Below, piece by piece: positions 23,120 through 29,098 of a stretch of 32,237 bases of DNA. Below the pieces are notes generated by a model, which worked only from the letters and a program-made list of their open reading frames with translations, was not told the DNA's origin and made no database searches. A program made the translations under genes and the position numbers. Source of the stretch: DATILL01 sp035476575 (GTDB lineage: Bacteria > Actinomycetota > Actinomycetes > Mycobacteriales > JACQDL01); contig DATILL010000010.1 in NCBI GenBank assembly GCA_035476575.1, positions 1-32,237 on the forward strand, written 5' to 3'. Each line of letters begins with the position of its first letter. The stretch's first letter is position 1.

Positions 23120-23866
23120 ATGAGCGGCGGCGTCGCCAGCTCGGCCCGGAGGCAGGCCGGTGCGCGACCGGACCCACGCCAGTGGCCGCAATGGTCGCCA
23201 TACTCGGGCTGGGCCGTATCCTCGCCAGGCGAGGATACGGACGCGACGACGGGAGCGAACGTGGCCGGTCCCACCGAGGAGAGCACCGAGCAGCGGCGAG
23301 CCCGTTTCGAACGCGACGCACTGCCGTTCCTTGACCAGCTCTATGCCGCGGCCATGCGGATGACCCGCAACCCCGCGGACGCCGAAGACCTGGTGCAGGA
23401 GACGTTCGTCAAGGCCTTCGCCAACTTCCACCAGTTCGCCGAGGGCACCAACCTCAAGGCCTGGCTGTACCGCATCCTGACCAACACGTTCATCAACACC
23501 TACCGCAAGCGGCAGCGCCAGCCCCAGCAGGCGAACACCGACACGGTGGAGGACTGGCAGCTCGCCCAGGCAGAGTCGCACACCTCCAGCGGCCTGCGTT
23601 CGGCCGAGATGGAGGCGATGGACCGGCTGCCCGACAGCGACGTCAAGGAGGCGCTGCAGAAGCTGCCGGAGGACTTCCGGCTCGCGGTCTACCTGGCCGA
23701 TGTGGAGGGCTTCTCCTACAAGGAGATCGCGGACATCATGGAGACCCCGATCGGTACCGTGATGTCACGGCTGCACCGGGGCCGGCGGGGCCTGCAGCGG
23801 CTGCTGGCCGACTACGCACGCGAGCGTGGTCTGGTCCGCGCGGGCGCGGGCGAGGAGGAGAAGTGA
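23120..23866 (+). CDS. sigR: ECF sigma factor of the SigR/SigH group (thiol-oxidative stress)
   Basis: This 248-residue long form is an ECF sigma factor directing RNA polymerase to thioredoxin, mycothiol and proteostasis genes. Region 2 has DAEDLVQETFVKAFANFHQF and LKAWLYRILTNTFINTYRKR; region 4 has LPEDFRLAVYLADVEGFSYKEIADIMETPIGTVMSRLHRGR. Two starts are supported: ATG 23120 (GGAGG upstream, behind the SigR-type promoter) and GTG 23261 (GGGAGC upstream), which gives a 201-residue core protein. This mirrors the long and short SigR forms of Streptomyces coelicolor. A perfect palindrome sits between the two starts. It is followed by the anti-sigma gene rsrA. Confidence 0.95.
   Translation: MSGGVASSARRQAGARPDPRQWPQWSPYSGWAVSSPGEDTDATTGANVAGPTEESTEQRRARFERDALPFLDQLYAAAMRMTRNPADAEDLVQETFVKAFANFHQFAEGTNLKAWLYRILTNTFINTYRKRQRQPQQANTDTVEDWQLAQAESHTSSGLRSAEMEAMDRLPDSDVKEALQKLPEDFRLAVYLADVEGFSYKEIADIMETPIGTVMSRLHRGRRGLQRLLADYARERGLVRAGAGEEEK
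23214..23240 (+). promoter_or_regulatory. Perfect 27-nt palindrome just before the short sigR start
   Basis: CCGTATCCTCGCC at 23214-23226 is perfectly complementary to 23228-23240 around a single central A. It lies inside the N-terminal extension and ends 21 bases before GTG 23261. As DNA it could be a repressor operator. As RNA the two arms would be too close for a full hairpin but could pair with a small loop and affect ribosome entry at the short start. Confidence 0.6.
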
Positions 23867-23886
23867 GCATCGGGAGCCGAGGCCGG

Positions 23887-23976
23887 GTGAGCATCGCGGG
23901 TGTCCCCAGTGCCTCTAGTGCGCCGAGTGCCTCCGGTGCGCCGAGGCGCCCAGCGAGCGTGGAGGCAGGCAGGTGA
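23887..23976 (+). CDS. Possible 29-codon leader ORF coupled to rsrA
   Basis: The GTG at 23887 opens a 29-residue frame (Ser/Ala/Pro-rich) whose TGA overlaps the rsrA GTG as GTGA at 23973-23976. GGGAG lies about 10 bases upstream. The stretch is built of short duplications: TGAGCATCG twice, and two 18-base copies beginning AGTGCCTC at about 23909. It may be a coupling ORF that sets the SigR/RsrA ratio, or chance. No homology was recognised. Confidence 0.25.
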   Translation: MSIAGVPSASSAPSASGAPRRPASVEAGR

Positions 23977-24272
23977 GCTGCGGTAGGCCGCACAAGACGT
24001 CCTGCAGCGAGGTCATCGCCGAGGTGTTCCTCTTCCTCGACGAGGAGTGCAACGAGCGGCGGCGGCGGCTGATCCACGAGCACCTCGAGGAGTGCGCCCC
24101 CTGCCTGCGCATGTACGGCATTGAGGAAGAGGTCAAGGCGCTGGTGCACCGGTGCTGCGGTGGCGACCAGGCGCCCGCGTCCCTGAAGGACCGGATCCGG
24201 CTCCGCCTGTCCGAGGCGACCGCGACCGAGGTGACCATCACCGAGGTCACCATGGAGCTGCGGGCCGACTGA
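23973..24272 (+). CDS. rsrA: Zinc-binding redox anti-sigma factor (RsrA/RshA family)
   Basis: This 99-residue anti-sigma factor holds SigR inactive until its zinc-thiol centre is oxidised. It starts MSCGRPH as in Streptomyces RsrA. The zinc-site residues fall at the same numbers: C11, H37, C41 and C44 (HLEECAPC), with the RCCG pair near residue 61. GTG 23973 has GGAGGCAGGCAG upstream. It lies 106 bases after sigR, unusually far for this pair, the gap holding short duplications and a possible leader ORF. The C-terminal tail is longer and more acidic than the core. Confidence 0.95.
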   Translation: MSCGRPHKTSCSEVIAEVFLFLDEECNERRRRLIHEHLEECAPCLRMYGIEEEVKALVHRCCGGDQAPASLKDRIRLRLSEATATEVTITEVTMELRAD

Positions 24273-24273
24273 G

Positions 24274-24292
24274 CTGGGCCGGCTGAGCCCAG
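24274..24292. terminator. Small hairpin between rsrA and the converging gene
   Basis: CTGGGC at 24274-24279 pairs with GCCCAG at 24287-24292 over a 7-base loop, directly after the rsrA stop. It is modest in size, but its position between converging genes fits a terminator. Confidence 0.4.
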
Positions 24293-24327
24293 GCCAACGA
24301 AGCCGGGTCGGCGCCGCCGCGGTCACG

Positions 24328-24984
24328 TCAGTGGCGCTGCCCGCCGGCCGCCCGGGCGCGCTCCACCGCCTCGACCAGCTCACGAAGCCGTGCCGCCCGC
24401 TGCCGCCGGCCACCCGGCAGCATGGTGCCCGCGGCCCACGCCGCCGGGCTGCCCGCCGCCGTGACCAGCCGGGGCACCACGTCGGCCAGCTCGGGAGCCG
24501 CCGCCAGCGTGGCTGACAGCTCCGGCGGCAGGTCCAGGGCGAGGAACCGGCGCCGGATGTCGCGGTCCTCATGGGTGACCCGGACGGCGACCAGCTCGGT
24601 CACTGGCACGCGGACGTCCCACCAGTCCGGGTCGTCCGGGCCGCCGGGCGCACCGGCCCACACCGGGCGCAGCCGGCCGCGCACCTCATCACCCGCCAGC
24701 ACCAGCACCGGACGGCCCGCACCCGTCGAGTACCAGGACGCGCTGGCGAAGACCACGAGGAACCACACCGCGGGCAGCCCGAACAGCACCACCGGAACGG
24801 CGATCAGCCCAGCCGGCCCGAAGATCGCGGCGGCGGTGACGCCGACCAACGCGGCGACGAGCAGCAGGACCAGGAAGACCGCCAGCGTGACACCGCGGGG
24901 CTGCTGGCCGGCCCGGATCGGGCGCAGCCGGGCGGACAGCCGCCACAGCGGCCGCTGGGTGCGCAGCTCGACCGGCGCGCTCAT
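24328..24984 (-). CDS. Membrane protein of unknown function (type VII-associated cluster)
   Basis: Not recognised by family. The 218-residue product has two membrane segments (about residues 33-55 and 58-82). A mainly hydrophilic C-terminal part follows, with WWDVRVPVTELVAVRVTHEDRDIRRRFLAL, which reads like a PH-type or bacterial PH-like beta domain. Its start codon overlaps the stop of the upstream YbaB-like gene (ATGA), so the two are translated together. Together with the YbaB-like and WXG-like genes it forms a minus-strand cluster; an accessory role in ESX-type secretion is guesswork. Confidence 0.7.
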   Translation of the reverse strand: MSAPVELRTQRPLWRLSARLRPIRAGQQPRGVTLAVFLVLLLVAALVGVTAAAIFGPAGLIAVPVVLFGLPAVWFLVVFASASWYSTGAGRPVLVLAGDEVRGRLRPVWAGAPGGPDDPDWWDVRVPVTELVAVRVTHEDRDIRRRFLALDLPPELSATLAAAPELADVVPRLVTAAGSPAAWAAGTMLPGGRRQRAARLRELVEAVERARAAGGQRH

Positions 24985-25388
24985 GGCCGGCTGAGGATGG
25001 ATGAGCGAAGCTGGGCGATCGTGTCCATCTGCTCGTCGACGATCCGCTTGTACTGCGCCACCTGCTCCTGGGCCTGCCGGACGACGTCCGAGCCGAGCCC
25101 GCCACCGGCGGAGCTAAACTCGCTGACCGCGGTGCTGAGCTGTTCCTGGACCGCCGTGCCGGCCCGTTGCGCCGCGGCCAGCACCGCCTCGCGGAGCTGG
25201 TGGCTTTCCATCCGGCGGGCACGCGGGTCGAACTGGATGTCGACCAGCCGGCCGCCCATCCCGCAGGTCGCCCGGACCAGCCCGGAGTCGTCGCTGGCCT
25301 CGGCGGTGAGGCTCTCCAGCCTGCCGGCGAGCTCCTGTGCCCGGCTGCTCAGCTCCTCCAAGGTGCGCTGCACGTCGTAGTCGATCAT
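24981..25388 (-). CDS. YbaB/EbfC-family protein (type VII-cluster variant)
   Basis: The 135-residue protein has the YbaB/EbfC layout: a first long helix (about residues 5-30), a central beta part (SGLVRATCGMGGRLVDIQFDP), and a second helix region (residues 60-85). An extra C-terminal helix (100-130) is predicted by eye. YbaB-like proteins bind DNA as dimers. In actinobacteria, diverged copies next to WXG100-type genes are common and may act as partners or chaperones instead. It lies 47 bases after the WXG-like gene, the gap filled by a short tandem repeat, and overlaps the next gene by 4 bases. Confidence 0.8.
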   Translation of the reverse strand: MIDYDVQRTLEELSSRAQELAGRLESLTAEASDDSGLVRATCGMGGRLVDIQFDPRARRMESHQLREAVLAAAQRAGTAVQEQLSTAVSEFSSAGGGLGSDVVRQAQEQVAQYKRIVDEQMDTIAQLRSSILSRP

Positions 25389-25407
25389 CGTTCTCGCACG
25401 TCCCTAC

Positions 25408-25451
25408 GGTGGATCTGGCTACAGGGTGGATCTGCCTACAGGTGGATCTGG
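25408..25451. repeat. Short tandem repeat at the end of the WXG-like gene
   Basis: GGTGGATCTG recurs at 25408, 25425 and 25441, with CTACAG between copies (period 16-17). The last copy encodes the end of the WXG-like protein (IHL and stop); the other two fill the gap to the YbaB-like gene. Slippage of the gene's 3' end is the simplest origin. Confidence 0.75.
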
Positions 25452-26482
25452 AAGTTGGCGTCGACCTTGAACTCGGTCATGTCAGGTACGCCGGCTTGGC
25501 CGCTGTCCGGCAGTGCGGTGAGGCCGAGGGCGTCCTTGGCCAGTGCGGTGATCAGGGTGCCGACGGCGCCGCCGATGGCGGCCACCGCGGCGATAGCGGT
25601 GAGGATGCCGGACGACATGGCCGCGCCGCTGGCGTTGATGATCGCCTCGATGACCGGGATGTCCGGTGGGAAGAGCTCGGCGGCCTTGGCCGCGATGAGC
25701 CAGAGGAGGAACGGGCCGACCAGCGCGATCAGCATGGTCCACAGCCCGGCCAGTGCGACGTCCAGCGTGTGCAGCGCGCCGCCGAGGGTCTCCAGGTACT
25801 TGCCGACCTGGTCCAGATGGCCCTTGATCGTGGTGGCGACCTGCTGGAAGCCGTCCCTGCCTTCGCCGGTCCACTTGGCCGCGACGGCGGTGCAGACGTT
25901 GAGGAAGTTGACGTCCAGCACGTTCTGGATGTTGCGGCCCTCGTTGATCAGGTGGGCGCCCGCGGTGGCGATGCCGGCCGGGTTGGCGAAGAACAGGCCG
26001 GCCGCGATGGTGGCCGGGATGAACGCCGGGCAGAGCACCGAGCAGGCGGCCATGCTGGCCAGGCAGGCGGTGATCATCTCAACCGTGATGCCGGCGGCGA
26101 GCAGGGCGGGGCTGCCGCTGGCCATCGTGGCCGCGCCAGTCTCGGCGTACGCCGAGCCGTAGCTCTCCTCGTGCACGGGGGTGCCGCCGAAGCCGGCGGT
26201 GTTGAGATCCTCGCTGCGCTGGTAGGTCTCGGCCGTCTCGGTCAGCCGGCGGGCGATCGCGACGCACAGGTCGTGTGCCCCGACCAGGTCCTTGGCGAGG
26301 AAGTCGACCCGCTGGTGGTAGGCCGCCTCGATCGGCGACAGCGCGATGCCGAACCCGGGAGCGTCGATGTGCGAGCCCGACCGGACATCCTGCGAGGACC
26401 GCGCGTACGTCGGCGCGATGCTCCGGTCGAGGAACCTCGCGTGGCTTTTCAGGTCGGTCGGGTCGACCGTGAAGTTCGGCAT
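25436..26482 (-). CDS. Type VII (ESX)-associated protein with two WXG100-like helical parts
   Basis: This 348-residue protein's N-terminal part (about residues 5-95) looks like an EspC/WXG100-type helical hairpin. Hydrophobic segments follow (about 128-175). A second helical pair carries a WTG turn at W204 (AAKWTGEGRDGFQQVATTIK, then LETLGGALHTL). More hydrophobic stretches (243-265, 285-312) come before a polar tail. Paired helical hairpins with a W-x-G turn suggest an ESX-type substrate or its membrane partner. No toxin motif is seen at the C-terminus. ATG 26482 is chosen because GGAG lies 7 bases before it; the ATG at 26500 has no such site. Confidence 0.75.
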   Translation of the reverse strand: MPNFTVDPTDLKSHARFLDRSIAPTYARSSQDVRSGSHIDAPGFGIALSPIEAAYHQRVDFLAKDLVGAHDLCVAIARRLTETAETYQRSEDLNTAGFGGTPVHEESYGSAYAETGAATMASGSPALLAAGITVEMITACLASMAACSVLCPAFIPATIAAGLFFANPAGIATAGAHLINEGRNIQNVLDVNFLNVCTAVAAKWTGEGRDGFQQVATTIKGHLDQVGKYLETLGGALHTLDVALAGLWTMLIALVGPFLLWLIAAKAAELFPPDIPVIEAIINASGAAMSSGILTAIAAVAAIGGAVGTLITALAKDALGLTALPDSGQAGVPDMTEFKVDANFQIHL

Positions 26483-26590
26483 CAACAGCTCCGGGTACAT
26501 GTGGGCCGGACGGTGTCACCGGCACGATACGCGATGAGAGGTTCGCGACCTTGTTCCGGTTCCACCCTGGCGGCTGGGAGCCAGCGAGGT

Positions 26591-27181
26591 TCACCGGCCG
26601 GAGCCGGCGTCCAGGGTGGTGCGGGCGCCTAGGGTGGTGCGGGGCCGGCGGCCGGCCGGACGGAACATCCCGGTGGCCAGGAGCTGGACCAGCCCGGCTG
26701 CGACCAGCACGTCGCCCACACTGGCCACCTCCGGCCGCAGCGGCAGCGGCACCGGGATGACGTCGCCCAGCCAGCTCAGGCTGGTGCCCGGTCCGGCCGG
26801 CACGTGCTGGTGGTCGGCCACCGCGGCGGCATGCGACACCCCGACCCGCGCGCTGGCCACCGCGGACACCGGCATGCCGCCGTTCACGCCGATGACCACC
26901 GCGTTCAGCAGCAGCCCGGCACCGACGAGGCCCATGCCGTGCACGGCCCGGTTGCGCACGCAGTACAGCAGCGCGCAGCTCGCGGCGGCCAGCAGGCCGA
27001 GCCAATGCATGGCGGCCGGCAGCCCGGCGGACGGTGCGCCGGCACCCAGCCACAGGCTGCCGAGCATGCCGGCTAAAAGCGGCCAGCCACGCACCGGAAG
27101 ATGCTCCAGCTCAGAAAATCGGCCGCCCAGCAGCCGCGCCAGCGCGACTGTGCCGACCAAGGTCGCCAGAATGAGCCCCAC
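26591..27181 (-). CDS. DUF5317-family membrane protein
   Basis: The 196-residue protein has about five to six hydrophobic segments. The DUF5317 look includes an opening GLILATLVGTVALARLLGGRF and a middle AVIGVNGGMPVSAVAS. It also has SLSWLGDVIPVPLPLRPEVASVGDVLVAAG, a well conserved stretch of that family. The function is unknown. I place the start at GTG 27181, which fits the family N-terminus, though the ribosome site (GGCGGAAA) is rather far away. It is divergent from the biotin carboxylase gene and separated by 108 bases from the WXG-like gene that follows on the same strand. Confidence 0.82.
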   Translation of the reverse strand: MGLILATLVGTVALARLLGGRFSELEHLPVRGWPLLAGMLGSLWLGAGAPSAGLPAAMHWLGLLAAASCALLYCVRNRAVHGMGLVGAGLLLNAVVIGVNGGMPVSAVASARVGVSHAAAVADHQHVPAGPGTSLSWLGDVIPVPLPLRPEVASVGDVLVAAGLVQLLATGMFRPAGRRPRTTLGARTTLDAGSGR

Positions 27182-27235
27182 AGCCGTTAGTTTTCCGCCT
27201 ACCGCACTGAAACCGCGGGATGTCGGGGATGGGGG

Positions 27236-28585
27236 ATGGTCGTGTTCGAAACCGTGCTGGTGGCCAACCGGGGCGAGATCGCCGTCCGGGTCATGCGAAC
27301 GGCGCAGCGGCTCGGCCTGGCGGCCGTTGCGGTGTACTCCGAGGCGGACAAGAACGCGCTGCACACCCGGCAGGCCGACGAGGCCGTGCTGATCGGTCCG
27401 GCGCCGGCCGGCCAGTCCTACCTGAACGTCGACGCTGTGCTGGAGGCGGCCCGGGTGAGCGGTGCGCAGGCGATCCACCCCGGGTACGGCTTCCTTGCCG
27501 AGAACGCCGGCTTCGCCCGCCGGGTGGCCGACGCCGGGCTGGTCTGGGTGGGGCCGCCGCCGGAGGCCATCGAGGCGATGGGGGACAAGATCGCGGCCCG
27601 CAACGCGATGATCGAGGCGGGCGTGCCGGTCGCGCCGGGGACCAGCGAGCCGGTGCGGGACGCGAGCTCGGCCGTGCACGCGGCGGCCAGCCTCGGTTAC
27701 CCCTTGATGGTCAAGGCGGCGGCGGGCGGCGGCGGGATCGGCATGTCGGCGGTCGAGGACGACGGTCAGCTCGGGGCGGCGTTCGAGACCGCGCGGACCC
27801 GGGCGGAGCGGTTCTTCGGCTCGCCCGCGATCCTGCTGGAGCGTTGCATCCGGCCGGCCCGGCACGTGGAGGTTCAGGTGCTCGGCCTGGCCGACGGCCG
27901 GGTGGTCGCGCTGGGGGAGCGGGACTGCTCGGTGCAGCGCCGGCACCAGAAGGTGGCCGAGGAGGCGCCCGCGCCGGGACTGTCGGCGCAGACCCGGACG
28001 GCGCTGCTGGACGCGGCACGGCGGGCGGCGTGGGCGGTCGGGTACCGGGGCGCGGGCACGGTGGAGTTCCTGTTCGACCCGGTCAGCGAGGAGCTCATGT
28101 TCCTGGAGATGAACACCCGGCTGCAGGTCGAGCACCCGGTCACTGAGCTGGTCACCGGGGTGGACCTGGTCGAGCAGCAGCTCCGGATCGCGGCTGGCCA
28201 GCCTCCGTCGTTCGACCCGGACGCGGTGCCGGCGGCGCGTGGGCACGCGGTGGAGTTCCGGGTGTACGCCGAGGATCCGGTGCGGTTCCTGCCCGGGCCT
28301 GGCAAGATCACCGCATGGCAGGAGCCGACCGGTGAGGGGATCCGGGTCGACTCCGGGTACGCCGAGGGTGACACGGTGACCCCGCACTATGACCCGCTGA
28401 TGGCCAAGCTGTGCGCGTGGGGGGAGGACCGAGCGCAGGCGCTGGACCGGCTCGGTGCCGCGGCCGCGGCGTTCCGGGTGGAGGGGCCGAAGTGCAACCT
28501 GCCGCTGCTGGCGGAGCTGCTTGACCAGCCGGACTTTCGGGCCGGCGACTATGACACGGGCTTGGTCGACCGCATGCGCGGTTGA
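27236..28585 (+). CDS. accC: Biotin carboxylase (AccC-type subunit)
   Basis: This 449-residue enzyme carboxylates biotin on its carrier protein using ATP and bicarbonate. It has the order of a stand-alone biotin carboxylase: VLVANRGEIAVRVMRTA, IHPGYGFLAEN, then the ATP-grasp domain with KAAAGGGGIGM, ERCIRPARHVEVQVLGL and RDCSVQRRHQKVAEEAPAP. FLEMNTRLQVEHPVTELVTGVDLVEQQL follows, and a biotin carboxylase C-terminal domain with EFRVYAEDP. There is no fused carrier domain; the carrier is the next gene, 44 bases on. No carboxyltransferase is nearby, so the acyl substrate cannot be told. The start is ATG 27236, with GTG 27242 as the alternative. Confidence 0.93.
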   Translation: MVVFETVLVANRGEIAVRVMRTAQRLGLAAVAVYSEADKNALHTRQADEAVLIGPAPAGQSYLNVDAVLEAARVSGAQAIHPGYGFLAENAGFARRVADAGLVWVGPPPEAIEAMGDKIAARNAMIEAGVPVAPGTSEPVRDASSAVHAAASLGYPLMVKAAAGGGGIGMSAVEDDGQLGAAFETARTRAERFFGSPAILLERCIRPARHVEVQVLGLADGRVVALGERDCSVQRRHQKVAEEAPAPGLSAQTRTALLDAARRAAWAVGYRGAGTVEFLFDPVSEELMFLEMNTRLQVEHPVTELVTGVDLVEQQLRIAAGQPPSFDPDAVPAARGHAVEFRVYAEDPVRFLPGPGKITAWQEPTGEGIRVDSGYAEGDTVTPHYDPLMAKLCAWGEDRAQALDRLGAAAAAFRVEGPKCNLPLLAELLDQPDFRAGDYDTGLVDRMRG

Positions 28586-28629
28586 TCTGGTTGGATCGCG
28601 ATCGGGGAGTCGACCGAGGAGAGCCGCGT

Positions 28630-28845
28630 ATGAGCAACAAGATCCACGCTGAGATGGTGGCCAACGTGTGGAAAGTTGTCGCCAAGCCCGGGGACCATGT
28701 CGGGATTGGCGACACCCTGGTCATCCTGGAGTCGATGAAGATGGAGATCCCGGTGCTGGCGGAGACCGAGGGCACGGTGCGTGAGCTCGCCGTACATGAG
28801 GGCGACGTCGTGCAGCAGGGCGACCTCATCGCCGAGGTGGAGTAG
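28630..28845 (+). CDS. Small biotin carrier protein (TB7.3-like)
   Basis: This 71-residue protein is a bare biotinyl domain with the biotin attachment motif ESMKMEIPV (Lys37) and the symmetrical half GDVVQQGDLIAEVE. Mycobacterial TB7.3 is, as I recall, the same length with the same motif and likewise lies near a SigR-type sigma gene. It should carry carboxybiotin from the adjacent AccC to an unlinked carboxyltransferase. ATG 28630 has GAGGAG 8 bases upstream. A strong terminator follows 25 bases after the stop. Confidence 0.93.
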   Translation: MSNKIHAEMVANVWKVVAKPGDHVGIGDTLVILESMKMEIPVLAETEGTVRELAVHEGDVVQQGDLIAEVE

Positions 28846-28869
28846 CGGGCCGACCCGCTCGACGAGCCG

Positions 28870-28895
28870 CCAGCCGGGCCGCGTGGTCCGGCTGG
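28870..28895 (+). terminator. Terminator after the biotin carrier gene
   Basis: CCAGCCGGGCC at 28870-28880 pairs with GGTCCGGCTGG at 28885-28895 (11 pairs including one G-U) over a 4-base loop. It is 25 bases downstream of the carrier stop. Confidence 0.75.
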
Positions 28896-28926
28896 ACGGC
28901 TTTGCTGCCTGTCCGCCCTCACCTGG

Positions 28927-28989
28927 CACTCGATTGAGTGAACATCGGGAGCTGGCGCGGCGTGTGCCCGCAAGTGAACACTATGTTCG
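28927..28989. promoter_or_regulatory. Repeated motifs upstream of the SIR2 gene
   Basis: An inverted repeat CACTC-N4-GAGTG lies at 28927-28940. The direct repeat AGTGAACA occurs at 28937-28944 and 28973-28980, 36 bases apart. The second copy continues as GAAC-ACTAT-GTTC, a palindrome with a 5-base centre. The set looks like operator sites in the promoter region of the leader ORF and SIR2 gene. The spacing does not fit a LexA box. Confidence 0.35.
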
Positions 28990-29002
28990 CGGCGGGGGGG
29001 GA

Positions 29003-29098
29003 ATGATGACCTTACGATGTGACCTGGCGGGCCGTGCGCCCACTGGACTGGAGATCTTGGACACCGCACCTGGCTGGTCCATGGACCGCCGGTGCTAG
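29003..29098 (+). CDS. 31-codon leader ORF overlapping the SIR2 gene start
   Basis: ATGATG at 29003 follows a GGGGGGGGA run that can serve as ribosome site. The 31-residue frame (ending APGWSMDRRC) stops with TAG at 29096-29098, overlapping the SIR2 start GTG (29092) by 7 bases. Because the SIR2 gene has a poor ribosome site of its own, translation of this leader could feed ribosomes into it. No homology was recognised; it could also be a chance frame. Confidence 0.35.
   Translation: MMTLRCDLAGRAPTGLEILDTAPGWSMDRRC

Noticed and set aside
28973..28989. LexA box upstream of the SIR2 gene
   Set aside because: GAAC and GTTC half-sites are present but separated by 5 bases instead of 4, and the flanking bases do not fit the consensus.
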